A stretch of 64,000 nt of DNA, taken from positions 1-64,000 of the forward strand of contig JAVBOC010000003.1 in assembly GCA_031550975.1 (NCBI GenBank), in the 5' to 3' direction. Source of the DNA: UBA947 sp031550975. GTDB taxonomy: Bacteria > Cyanobacteriota > Vampirovibrionia > Gastranaerophilales > Gastranaerophilaceae. Numbering within the stretch: the first letter of the stretch is position 1; each line of letters begins with the position of its first letter. Below are positions 8,175 to 15,916 of this stretch, in pieces. The position numbers were made by a program, and so were the translations under genes. The notes beneath the pieces are model-generated. The model was not told where the DNA came from and ran no database searches. It was given only the letters and a program-made list of their open reading frames with translations.

Positions 8175-9194
8175 ATGAAAAAATTAATTATTATTTTAAG
8201 TTTAATATTATGCGCAGGCACAGTTCCCAATACCCTTTGTTCAGCAGGCGTTATACCCACTACGAAAACAATCATTGATAAAGTCGAAACCTCTCTGTTC
8301 GGGTATACTTACCCCAGCGAAACAGAGACTAAACGACTTGACAGAATTGAGTTGCAAGTCTACGGAAAAACTAACACAGGAACCCCAAAAGAGCGTCTGA
8401 CAAAGTTGGGTAAGGATTTAGCCGCACAAAATATTGGGAGTGAAATTGCGCCAAAAGAAGACACATTTGCTCAAGAGTCTGATAAATACAAAGATGAGGA
8501 GTCTTATAATTTAGCCAAACAAAATGGCGCTGCAACTGGTGCTGCAAGCCCTGTTGCGCAGCCCGCAGCCGGCCCGGGTGTGGATTATCCTGCTATTAAT
8601 GAGCTTGAAAAACTTGTGTTCAATCAGGAATTTAAGTCCTCAGATTTAAATACACGTCTTGATAAGCTTGAACAAAAGGCTTTTCAAAAGTCTTATGCCG
8701 GTGAAGATTTCAGTACCCGTGTGGACAGACTTCGCGGACAGTTAAAGCCGCAATCACTTCAAAACAACGCCATCGCGCAGTCTTCAAACGACTACTATTT
8801 TGACGATAACCCTATAACTCTTGATCGCGATTACAATTTACCGATGTATAATTCTCCGAACACGTTTAACTATGACAAGTATAACGCGACAAATGACCAG
8901 TTTAATTATGGCCGTCCTCAAAAGAAAATTAACTTGACTGCTATTGAAAGCGCTATGTTTAAACGTTCTTATCAGAGTGATGATATTGATAAGCGTCTTT
9001 CAAGACTGGAAAATAGTATGTTCGGTACGGTTTTTGACAGTGACAACGAGCAAGCTCGTATGAACCGTATATCAAGTGCTTATAAGGCGACCAAAAGTGT
9101 GGGAAAGTACGATTCAAATAAATTCCAGCAACACATGGCAACAGGTATGCAAATTGGGATGTTCATCCTGATGGTACTGGCTTGTATCCTATAG
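8175..9194 (+). CDS. Secreted or anchored protein with three Leu/Arg/Glu-rich repeats
   Basis: Function unknown; 340 residues. The start at 8175 opens a signal peptide (KKLIIILSLILCAG). Three copies of a roughly 31-residue repeat follow, at about residues 33-63, 141-172 and 254-287, with the pattern [IV]E..[LM]F...Y.S.[DE]...RL.[RK][LI]E...[FY]. Between them are low-complexity Ala/Pro and Asn/Tyr segments. The last 16 residues (GMQIGMFILMVLACIL) form a hydrophobic tail that could be a membrane anchor. The protein is therefore probably exported and surface or membrane attached. I know similar repeats as unnamed segments in cyanobacterial-lineage proteins, but that recollection is not a database result. 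Confidence 0.65.
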   Translation: MKKLIIILSLILCAGTVPNTLCSAGVIPTTKTIIDKVETSLFGYTYPSETETKRLDRIELQVYGKTNTGTPKERLTKLGKDLAAQNIGSEIAPKEDTFAQESDKYKDEESYNLAKQNGAATGAASPVAQPAAGPGVDYPAINELEKLVFNQEFKSSDLNTRLDKLEQKAFQKSYAGEDFSTRVDRLRGQLKPQSLQNNAIAQSSNDYYFDDNPITLDRDYNLPMYNSPNTFNYDKYNATNDQFNYGRPQKKINLTAIESAMFKRSYQSDDIDKRLSRLENSMFGTVFDSDNEQARMNRISSAYKATKSVGKYDSNKFQQHMATGMQIGMFILMVLACIL

Positions 9195-9198
9195 TTGG

Positions 9199-9230
9199 TT
9201 TATAAGTTGATAAGTTTGTAAGTTTATAAG
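9199..9230. repeat. Tandem octamers (TTTATAAG) between two genes
   Basis: Units TTTATAAG, TTGATAAG, TTTGTAAG and TTTATAAG lie head to tail, with a degenerate fifth (TTGGTATT). The tract starts 5 bp after the upstream stop and runs over the stop codon of the convergent TPR gene. Confidence 0.8.
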
Positions 9231-9835
9231 TTGGTATTGAGTTTGTTATAATATTCCAGATATCTTGCAGCCTGTTTCTCGTTGCCGAGTTTCTTATAGA
9301 TATAAGCAAGATTGTAGTGGAAATCCGCGACATTGTTGTTGAAATCAGTTGCCGTAAGGATTTCGTATTTCGCCTTGCGCAATTCTCCGATTTTAATATA
9401 AGCGCAGCCCAGGTTGTAATGTGCATACGGCTGTTCAGGGTTAAGTTTTATGGCCTTTTTAAACTGCTGGATTGCTAAATTAGGTTTGTCTTCCTGAAGA
9501 TAAATAACGCCAAGGTTATAATATGCTTTAACATACTTCTCATCTTCTTGAACCGCTTTATTGTACATAAAAATCGCTTCGCCGTTTTTGCCTTTATCCT
9601 GCAAAATATTGCCCAAAAGTAAATAATCTTGCGGAGTTCTATCTTCTTCCGGGATGGTCAAAAGAAGCTCAAACGCTTTGTCAATACTGTTTTCTGCATA
9701 CAAAACACTCGCTTGAGTGCCGACAGTTGTTTCAGGTTTTACAACAGGCGCTTGCTTTTTTAACTCAAGAGCAAAACCGGATGTATTTGCACCAATCCCT
9801 AACAACATAACTAAAACTAATAATAATCTCTTCAT
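9224..9835 (-). CDS. Secreted TPR-repeat protein
   Basis: This 203-residue protein starts at 9835, where GGAGG lies 5 nt upstream and the translation opens a signal peptide (KRLLLVLVMLLGIGA). Residues about 60-200 hold roughly four TPR units, including AYYNLGVIYLQEDKPN and AHYNLGCAYIKIGELR. TPRs bind peptides or act as scaffolds, so a role in an envelope complex is plausible, but no partner is shown by the context. The C-terminus overlaps the octamer tract at 9199-9230, and the preceding gene converges on it. Confidence 0.8.
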   Translation of the reverse strand: MKRLLLVLVMLLGIGANTSGFALELKKQAPVVKPETTVGTQASVLYAENSIDKAFELLLTIPEEDRTPQDYLLLGNILQDKGKNGEAIFMYNKAVQEDEKYVKAYYNLGVIYLQEDKPNLAIQQFKKAIKLNPEQPYAHYNLGCAYIKIGELRKAKYEILTATDFNNNVADFHYNLAYIYKKLGNEKQAARYLEYYNKLNTNL

Positions 9836-9953
9836 AAGACCTCCGGTCTTTTGGAATTCTCTCGCTCGCAGATGCAAAAACAAGCTTTCCATCTGTCTCA
9901 CTCGTTCTTCCATAACCACATTATATTATAGTTTTTATTAAAAGGCAAAAACT

Positions 9954-10038
9954 GGTCATGTTGAGGCGAAGCCGAAACATCGCAAAACTGTCATTTACAG
10001 TTAAGATGTTGAGATTCTTCGCGAAGCTTAGAATGACG
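9954..10038. repeat. Palindromic dispersed repeat (GTCATTCTGAG family)
   Basis: The ends GGTCATGTTGAGGCGAAGCC and GCTTAGAATGACG are complementary, and the internal GAAACATCG and GAGATTCTTCG match the arms of the elements at 27385-27475 and 29055-29194. It is non-coding. Confidence 0.75.
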
Positions 10039-10047
10039 AATATAAAG

Positions 10048-10073
10048 AAAACCCGCCGGTTAGAGCGGGTTTT
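10048..10073. terminator. Hairpin AAAACCCGC / GCGGGTTTT
   Basis: A 9-bp perfect stem with an 8-nt loop, flanked by A and T runs, so it can work in either direction. No gene reads into it closely from either side. Confidence 0.6.
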
Positions 10074-10382
10074 AAATCAGTAAAAGAGACATCACCAACA
10101 ATATGGCATGTGTTTTTTATTTCGGCAAATATTATATTTTAAAAAGTTTAATTTTTTACCTTGCGCTGTCTTGGATTATGCGCAACTCAAAACCTCAGTA
10201 CTCCGTTTCGCTTTTACTTGTAAAAGCTCCACTTCGAGAGGTTTTTTCGAACAGACGAGTTACGCGTTATTCGCTCACAATCCATATTTGCTCATAAGTC
10301 CGGCGGACAGCTTGATAAACCGCAAATATGTCTTTTGCTCGCTCATTTAACGCTTCACTCTAGCGCAAATCCGCAATAAAAA

Positions 10383-10400
10383 GGGGCTGTTACCAACCCC
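10383..10400 (-). terminator. Rho-independent terminator of the 10466-11296 gene
   Basis: On the minus strand a GGGG-TTG / CAG-CCCC stem with a 4-nt loop is followed by TTTTTATT. It lies 65 bp downstream of the stop codon. Confidence 0.65.
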
Positions 10401-10465
10401 GGACACACAAATTTGAACATTTACACACTATATTTTGTTTATTTAAAATCTTTTTAATTATTTGA

Positions 10466-11296
10466 TTAAGAAACCCCTCCGGCAACGCCGCCAGCCGCTA
10501 TTGTGAACGGCATAGCTTTTACAATGGTTTCACCCAATCCTTTTTCGAATACTTTGCCTTTGAGCCTTCCTTTTGTTGCAAGCGCTAACAAGCCTGTTGC
10601 TACTGCGGCTAAGATGCCTCCGCCGACTGCTCGACCTGCTTGTTTGTGGATTTTTTCAACTCGAGCAACTGGTGCTCCTTTTAGTGCCGCTAAGTTTTCT
10701 TCTGCTGTGATGCTGTCAGTCAACAGTCCTAAAGTTGCTCCTTGATAGATGCCGTGTACGAACGAGCTGTTAGAATTTTCTTTCAAGTCAACAACAAAGT
10801 CAGTTCCGAAATGCTGTTTGTACATTTTTACGGCTTCTGCTCCGAGTTCCTTGTCAGTTGCACCTGGGTATAATTCGCGTAAGCTTTCAACAGCTTTATC
10901 TACGAAGAATTTAATATTTGTTTGATCACCAGACTTAGCTCTCATATTCAGATAAGCTAAATCCGCAACAACCGCGTTGTATTTTGAGCTTGAACTAAAG
11001 TTCGCGTTGCGATAATCTTGTGTCAATTTTGCTTGACCGTCCACCATTGTTTTCGAAGCGTCAATTTGCGACTTAATCATTTGATTGTAGTAATCGCCGC
11101 CGTAAAAACTTGGGCCGTAAGGCATTCCCATTCCCATTCCCATATTGTACGGCATTCCGCCATTCATATAGCCGCCGCCAAACACGCTGTCGTACTTGTC
11201 GAATGAGTTTGCAACATCTGCATAATTTCCTAAATAAGGGTTATACATGCCGAACCCGGGACCGTTAACACCATTTAATGCATTTACGCCTGTCAT
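10466..11296 (-). CDS. Unknown protein with Gly/Met/Tyr-rich N-terminus and hydrophobic C-terminal region
   Basis: I do not recognise this 276-residue protein. Residues 1-75 are rich in Gly, Met, Tyr, Asn and Pro (for example GGMPYNMGMGMGMPYG), likely disordered. Residues about 85-195 are a predicted helical domain. Residues about 218-275 contain Gly/Ala-rich hydrophobic stretches (GRAVGGGILAAVATGLLALA) that could be membrane associated. There is no signal peptide. The N-terminal composition resembles the large proteins at 27.5 and 29.3 kb. Upstream it has the paired TGTAAC-type element (11380-11396) and a TATAGT -10 (11353-11348). The ribosome site is a weak GGTAGG. Confidence 0.65.
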   Translation of the reverse strand: MTGVNALNGVNGPGFGMYNPYLGNYADVANSFDKYDSVFGGGYMNGGMPYNMGMGMGMPYGPSFYGGDYYNQMIKSQIDASKTMVDGQAKLTQDYRNANFSSSSKYNAVVADLAYLNMRAKSGDQTNIKFFVDKAVESLRELYPGATDKELGAEAVKMYKQHFGTDFVVDLKENSNSSFVHGIYQGATLGLLTDSITAEENLAALKGAPVARVEKIHKQAGRAVGGGILAAVATGLLALATKGRLKGKVFEKGLGETIVKAMPFTIAAGGVAGGVS

Positions 11297-11379
11297 AATA
11301 AACCTACCAAAACTTTTCTAACCTACCTACTAATATAAAAACTTTTTACTATAAGAAATTGCGCAACTTCATCGGGATT

Positions 11380-11396
11380 GTTAATAATTCGTTACA
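11380..11396 (-). promoter_or_regulatory. Paired TGTAAC-type element upstream of the 10466-11296 gene
   Basis: In gene orientation, TGTAAC then GAATT then ATTAAC, one helical turn apart, 84 bp before the ATG. It lies upstream of a plausible -10, TATAGT at 11353-11348. The same arrangement occurs before the genes starting at 28818, 33433, 33648 and 49271. Confidence 0.55.
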
Positions 11397-11405
11397 ATTA
11401 ATCCG

Positions 11406-11434
11406 TTGCCCAATGTCCGGAAAACGTATAGAAT
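11406..11434 (+). promoter_or_regulatory. Promoter of the TPR gene at 11442, leaderless geometry
   Basis: TTGCCC (11406-11411), a 17-bp spacer, TAGAAT (11429-11434), then 7 nt and the ATG. No Shine-Dalgarno is present. Confidence 0.55.
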
Positions 11435-11441
11435 GGTAATC

Positions 11442-12557
11442 ATGAAAAAGCTTTTCTCAGTTTTGTTTACATTATTATTGATTGGCGCGATAGCGGCGTC
11501 CGTTTATTTCTATCCTGAATTTTATCAACGCCAGATGGACAAAATTCAAGGGGTTTGGTATGTAAATAAAGGAGACAAAGCACTTAGAAAACACAAGCTG
11601 CAGCAGGCAATCGATTATTATAACAACGCTCTAAGGCTATACCCGGAGCATTACGAGGCTTGGTATAATCTCGGCAATATTTACGTTGTTTACGAAGACT
11701 ACTATTCGGCAGTTGATGCTTATGAAAAAGCTATTGAAAATAACCCGAAATTTGTTATGGCGCGGATGAATTACGGAATAATTTCAGATGAAAAACTGGG
11801 TGATTTTGACGGCGCGATTAATCAATACAAGAAAATTACTGAGTTGAAAAAACGTCTGATTTATATCCCGTTTATTTTTAACAACAAAGTAAGTACCCGC
11901 AAAAACAGAGGGCTTGCTTATTATAATATGGGCGTAGCTTACAAACATAAGTCGATTTATTTAGATGACGAAGACTACGGAATGCAAAGAAAATACTTGC
12001 AAGAAGCTCTCAAAGCCTACATTGAAGCAAGAAAAATTCTCAAAAAAGATTACGATACGCGCTACAATTTAGCGCTGACATATCATTTGCTAGGCGACTA
12101 CCACGATGCAGGGATGGCTTACTGCGACGCGATTATGCTTGCGCCGATGAATTATGAGGCGCACTACAACCTGGCGATTTTGCTGCGCCATTTAAGATAT
12201 TACAAAGAATCGCTTGATGAAATGGAAAAAGCGACAAGCCTTATCACTGATAGCGATGGGATTTCCAACCGTCAAAGATACGTTTTTGATGTAATGAATG
12301 AGATGACAAAAATGCTCTATACCGATAAGGATTCAAAATATTTCACTGAAAAACTTGACGATAGCCCGTTAGGAAGCAGCGGTGTAACTTATGTCAACGG
12401 TCGCCTGGTGGCGTCTGACGCACTCGATAGAGCAATTATTAGAAACTTCAAGACTTGCAGCGCACGCAAAATCTTTAGAGAGGATGTCGGAAAGGATTAC
12501 GTTGAAGAAACCCGCCAAGGTAGAGTTAGAATTCCAGATGTCGAGGATTTGGAGTAG
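11442..12557 (+). CDS. Membrane-anchored TPR-repeat protein
   Basis: A 371-residue protein with an N-terminal signal anchor (KKLFSVLFTLLLIGAIAAS) followed by TPR units, for example AIDYYNNALRLYPEHYEAWY (about residues 50-69), a variable middle and further TPRs near 210-270 (DTRYNLALTYHLLGDYHDAG). The last 90 residues are non-TPR and charged. The start at 11442 gives the anchor at the very N-terminus and fits the promoter at 11406-11434 with a leader of about 0-1 nt. The protein should lie in the periplasm, tethered to the inner membrane, as a scaffold. It converges on the ABC permease genes 12 bp away. Confidence 0.8.
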   Translation: MKKLFSVLFTLLLIGAIAASVYFYPEFYQRQMDKIQGVWYVNKGDKALRKHKLQQAIDYYNNALRLYPEHYEAWYNLGNIYVVYEDYYSAVDAYEKAIENNPKFVMARMNYGIISDEKLGDFDGAINQYKKITELKKRLIYIPFIFNNKVSTRKNRGLAYYNMGVAYKHKSIYLDDEDYGMQRKYLQEALKAYIEARKILKKDYDTRYNLALTYHLLGDYHDAGMAYCDAIMLAPMNYEAHYNLAILLRHLRYYKESLDEMEKATSLITDSDGISNRQRYVFDVMNEMTKMLYTDKDSKYFTEKLDDSPLGSSGVTYVNGRLVASDALDRAIIRNFKTCSARKIFREDVGKDYVEETRQGRVRIPDVEDLE

Positions 12558-12569
12558 GGATAAATCAAA

Positions 12570-13400
12570 TCACCCTTTAATTGCGCCTTCGTTTTCGCCT
12601 GATATGAAATAGCGCTGCATTGCAAGGAAAAAGATTATAATCGGGATTGTTGCAAGCACTGAACCTGCCGCGATAAAGCGCCAGTTTGAACTAAACATCC
12701 CTTGCAAGTTGTTAACCCCAACAGGTAACGTGTACATTGCTTCTTTGGTTAAAACAATACTCGGCCAAAGGAATTCGCCCCAAGAGCCGATAAACGTGAA
12801 GATTGCTAACACCGCAAGGCTTGGTTTAATCATCGGCAAAAGTACCCGCCAAAAGACCTGAAAAACATTGCAGCCATCGACGATTGCAGCTTCTTCCATT
12901 TCTCTCGGAATCGCTAAAAATGCCTGACGCATAAGGAATATCCCGAACGCACTGACTGCAAACGGCAAAATTAACCCCATAAATCCGGCAAAATTGTTCA
13001 CGCTATCAACCAAATTCAATTTCATGGTAATCAAATAAACCGGCAGCATAATAGCTTGGAACGGAATCATTATCGTTGCTAGGACAGCAAAAAACGCTAT
13101 CTTTTTGCCCTGAAATTCCATACGTGCGAGTGGATAACCGGCAAGTGCAGAAAGAATCAAGTTCAACAAGACTGTTCCTCCGGCAACAATCATACTGTTT
13201 ATGAAATATTTTATAAAGTTAACTTTTTCCCAAACCCCGCTGTAGTTTGCCCAGGTAAAATCAGTCGGAATTAACTGCGGCGGGTAGGCAAAAATATTTT
13301 CTGCGCCCCCTTTAAGTGAAGTCGAAAGAAGCCACAGGAACGGAAAAATACACAATAGCGAGACAAATATAAGTATTAAATGTGTTCCAACTTTTTTCAC
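12570..13400 (-). CDS. Sugar ABC transporter permease, MalG/UgpE type
   Basis: This is an inner-membrane permease of the CUT1 carbohydrate family, 276 residues with about six membrane helices. The EAA loop that contacts the ATPase reads EEAAIVDGCNVFQVFWRVLL (about residues 168-187). It overlaps the partner permease upstream by 4 nt, so the two are translationally coupled and form a heterodimeric channel. No substrate-binding protein or ATPase gene is adjacent, so the substrate cannot be read from context. Confidence 0.9.
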   Translation of the reverse strand: MKKVGTHLILIFVSLLCIFPFLWLLSTSLKGGAENIFAYPPQLIPTDFTWANYSGVWEKVNFIKYFINSMIVAGGTVLLNLILSALAGYPLARMEFQGKKIAFFAVLATIMIPFQAIMLPVYLITMKLNLVDSVNNFAGFMGLILPFAVSAFGIFLMRQAFLAIPREMEEAAIVDGCNVFQVFWRVLLPMIKPSLAVLAIFTFIGSWGEFLWPSIVLTKEAMYTLPVGVNNLQGMFSSNWRFIAAGSVLATIPIIIFFLAMQRYFISGENEGAIKG

Positions 13401-14269
13401 AGCTGATACCTCTTTCGCTCAAAAAAATAGATGTTTATAAACGACAGCACCATCACGATTATCAATAGAACAACCGCCATTGCTGATGCGAATCCCAAAT
13501 CAAGGTTTTCAAAAGCGCGCTCATAAATGTAATACACGATGGTTTTGCTTGAATTTAGCGGCCCGCCTTTTGTCATAACGTAAATTTCGGCAAAGACTTT
13601 CATCGCTGAAATTGCGCTGATTGTCGTGACCAACGCAATCGTTGGCATAATGTGCGGGATGGTTACGGTCAAATGTTTTGTTAAAGCGTTTGCACCGTCA
13701 ATTTCGCAAGCTTCGTAAAGTTCTTTTGGAACGCTCATTAGCGCTGCCAAATAAATTATCATATAGTATCCGATGCCCTTCCAAATTGTCACCAAAATCA
13801 CTGAAAACAGCGACCATTTCGGGTCAGTAAGCCAGCCGATAGGCGCCGCGCCTAAAGATGAAACCACGTAATTCAGGATTCCTTGTTCAGCATAAAGCCA
13901 TTTAAAAGCAATCGCCGCAACTACGATAGAAACAATTACCGGAAGGTAAATAAGGATTTTGTACAAAGTAATTCCGCGAATTTTTTGGTTAATAAGAATC
14001 GCCAAAAATAACGGTAAAACCGCCAAAACAGGCACTGCTAATATTAAATATATAAAGGTATTTCCCAAAACTTTATAAAAAGTCGGGCTCTGGAATAATT
14101 TAATATAATTTTCCAAACCTGAAAACGCAGGATGATAAAGATTATGGGAGTAATCAAAAAAGCTCAGCCAAAACGTTTGCAAAAACGGAAGGAAAAAAAA
14201 CACAAGCAGAATAATTGCTGCAGGAAGCAGAAACAAATATGGTGCATACTTTCCGTGATATTTAAACAT
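13397..14269 (-). CDS. Sugar ABC transporter permease, MalF/UgpA type
   Basis: First of the permease pair, 290 residues, with six membrane helices in the CUT1 arrangement. Its EAA loop is YEACEIDGANALTKHLTVTI (about residues 178-197), followed by VMTKGGPLNSSKTIVYYIYE, typical of UgpA/AraP-like subunits. It overlaps the downstream MalG-like gene by 4 nt. TATAAT (14281-14276) ends 6 nt before the ATG; the CAAGGA between them is too close to the start to be a good Shine-Dalgarno, so leaderless translation is likely. Confidence 0.9.
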   Translation of the reverse strand: MFKYHGKYAPYLFLLPAAIILLVFFFLPFLQTFWLSFFDYSHNLYHPAFSGLENYIKLFQSPTFYKVLGNTFIYLILAVPVLAVLPLFLAILINQKIRGITLYKILIYLPVIVSIVVAAIAFKWLYAEQGILNYVVSSLGAAPIGWLTDPKWSLFSVILVTIWKGIGYYMIIYLAALMSVPKELYEACEIDGANALTKHLTVTIPHIMPTIALVTTISAISAMKVFAEIYVMTKGGPLNSSKTIVYYIYERAFENLDLGFASAMAVVLLIIVMVLSFINIYFFERKRYQL

Positions 14270-14275
14270 TCCTTG

Positions 14276-14281
14276 ATTATA
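14276..14281 (-). promoter_or_regulatory. TATAAT 6 nt before the permease start at 14269
   Basis: A perfect -10 hexamer with the 6-nt spacing to ATG that recurs in the window. A -35 is not obvious. Confidence 0.5.
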
Positions 14282-14299
14282 GCATTAACATGCTCTCAA

Positions 14300-15169
14300 T
14301 CAACCGTGATTGTTTTTTTTGGCGATAATAACGTCAGCATCGCTGTTTTCAAGAACACGTTTGCAGATAGAATTGTTTAAAAATGTCTTTTTTTCTTCTT
14401 TGTGTTTACTGCTTAGGAGAATTAAATCAATCTCTTTTTCGTGCGAGTAATCAAGGATTTTTTGTGCCGGGTTTCCGGTCAAAACCGCTGTTTCTTTTAC
14501 TTCATACCCGTTTGCGAGAATAATGTCTTTGACGGTATTGATTGCACGCTCTGCATAAGCCTCTTGTCGCTGTTCTATTTGAAGCAGCCAATTAGGGTCA
14601 AGTGTGCCTTCTAAGAACAACAAATCAGGCTCCTCATTAACCATGCAAATATATATTTCTTTGCCCTTTAACTCCAAGTGTGAAATTGCTTCAACAATCC
14701 CTTCTGCTGATACTTTTGAGCCATCAACCGGGAAAAGAACCTTCTGCCCTTCGTTTTCAAATTTGGAAATATAAGCGCAGGTTTTGCTGTGTGTAACGAT
14801 GTCGTTTGATACTGACCCGAGCCATTTGCGAACCCCTTTTTTGCCGTGAGAACCAAGGATTACTAAATCTTGCTTGTTTTCTTCAAGTTCCTCAAGAATG
14901 CTCGACGCTGCAAGTCCGCAATGCTTTATGATTTCACCCGGTTTGAACCCGATTTCTTGAGCCTTTTTTTGTGCAAGTTTAAGAATCCCGTCAGCCGAAT
15001 CCGTGCAAAAGTCATAAAACTCAGGTGCTTCAATGTTGATTTCTTCCGGCAAAAAATTCAAATCGACAACGCTAATTATGTCCACTTGAGCGTTGCCCAC
15101 CCAATGATGTGCGTTTTTTAGTGCATTAAAGCTTATATCTGAACCGTCTGTGCAAAATAATGCTTTCAT
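14300..15169 (-). CDS. Tandem universal stress protein (two UspA domains)
   Basis: This 289-residue cytoplasmic protein contains two UspA folds. Domain 1 ends with LVILGSHGKKGVRKWLGSVS (about residues 99-118), which matches the ATP-binding G-2X-G-9X-G[S/T] pattern. Domain 2 ends with LILLSSKHKEEKKTFLNNSI, where the glycines are missing, so the second domain probably does not bind ATP the same way. The start at 15169 gives KALFCTDGS, the expected first strand; a GTG 9 nt upstream is an alternative. It is divergent from the sigma-factor gene. Confidence 0.85.
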   Translation of the reverse strand: MKALFCTDGSDISFNALKNAHHWVGNAQVDIISVVDLNFLPEEINIEAPEFYDFCTDSADGILKLAQKKAQEIGFKPGEIIKHCGLAASSILEELEENKQDLVILGSHGKKGVRKWLGSVSNDIVTHSKTCAYISKFENEGQKVLFPVDGSKVSAEGIVEAISHLELKGKEIYICMVNEEPDLLFLEGTLDPNWLLQIEQRQEAYAERAINTVKDIILANGYEVKETAVLTGNPAQKILDYSHEKEIDLILLSSKHKEEKKTFLNNSICKRVLENSDADVIIAKKNNHG

Positions 15170-15254
15170 CTTGTTCACAAGATAACACTTCTTAACAAAA
15201 ATCACATTGTACACATTTCCATGCTAAGATGTTAATAAGATATATTGATGGGGA

Positions 15255-15260
15255 TATGTT
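15255..15260 (+). promoter_or_regulatory. -10-like TATGTT 6 nt before the sigma-factor start
   Basis: TATGTT plus 6 nt plus ATG fits the leaderless pattern; TTAATA at 15232-15237 with a 17-bp spacer is a weak -35. A GGGG at 15250-15253 is too far from the ATG for a normal Shine-Dalgarno. Confidence 0.4.
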
Positions 15261-15266
15261 ATAGTC

Positions 15267-15881
15267 ATGCCGGTTAAACACCAAGCGAAGCTTAGGGAAT
15301 ATAAGAATTTAATTGAAACGATTGCAAAAGTAGAGTACCAAAAATTCTCATCTTCGCACTTGATTGAGCTGCCTGAACTGATTAATATCGGTAATCACAC
15401 CCTATATATTTTGTTTAAAAATGCTAATCCTGATAGCTTTAATTCCTCATATCTTTCAACTGCGATCAAATGGGCAATTCGTAACGAAGTCAGACGCCGC
15501 TATAGATGGTACACCCTAAAGAGCAAAAAACAAAAACAAGAAGCTGAGGATATGGCAAACGAAGATATGCGGGTAGAAGTCTATAAGACAATTCTTTCTA
15601 TCGATGAATTACAAGATGCTGAAGTTCCTACCCAGATTCGTTCCGAAGATGACACCCCTGATGAGCATATTGAACTCACAGAACTTAAATCAGAAATCTT
15701 GGAATCAATGAAAAAGCTCCCGGCGCGCGAAAGAGACTTAATCGAGGCAAAATTCTTTAAAGAAAAAAAGCTAAGAGAAATTGCAGAAGAATATAACATT
15801 TCACAATCACGGATTTCGCGCATAATTAAGACAGGTCTTGATAAAATTAAAAAAGACCTTAAAAAACAAGGCATAATTTAA
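15267..15881 (+). CDS. Sigma-70 family alternative RNA polymerase sigma factor
   Basis: A 204-residue sigma factor. Residues about 50-85 fit region 2 (LYILFKNANP...AIKWAIRNEVRRRYRW, the DNA-binding and -10-recognition helix). Residues about 145-200 are a clear region 4: KLPARERDLIEAKFF followed by the helix-turn-helix EIAEEYNISQSRISRIIKTG. An acidic linker separates them. It lacks region 1.1 and is shorter than a housekeeping sigma, so it should direct a specialised regulon. No anti-sigma gene is adjacent. It is divergent from the UspA gene and runs into gcvPB 35 bp later. Confidence 0.85.
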   Translation: MPVKHQAKLREYKNLIETIAKVEYQKFSSSHLIELPELINIGNHTLYILFKNANPDSFNSSYLSTAIKWAIRNEVRRRYRWYTLKSKKQKQEAEDMANEDMRVEVYKTILSIDELQDAEVPTQIRSEDDTPDEHIELTELKSEILESMKKLPARERDLIEAKFFKEKKLREIAEEYNISQSRISRIIKTGLDKIKKDLKKQGII

Positions 15882-15916
15882 ATTTTGAATTAATAAGAGG
15901 GGCGGAGGTTTTTGTA

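Larger units (their letters stand above)
9836..10465. other. Gene-free stretch with a dispersed repeat and two terminators
   Basis: This region holds a palindromic repeat (9954-10038), a hairpin terminator (10048-10073) and the terminator of the Gly/Met-rich gene (10383-10400). The 10085-10375 part contains no convincing coding frame or recognisable RNA. Its GC-richer half (about 10190-10370) has repeated GAGC/GCGAA words that resemble 59020-59160 only loosely. Confidence 0.6.

Noticed and set aside
10103..10350. Two overlapping short frames on + in the gene-free stretch
   Set aside because: No ribosome site, no family resemblance, and frames overlap each other; treated as non-coding.
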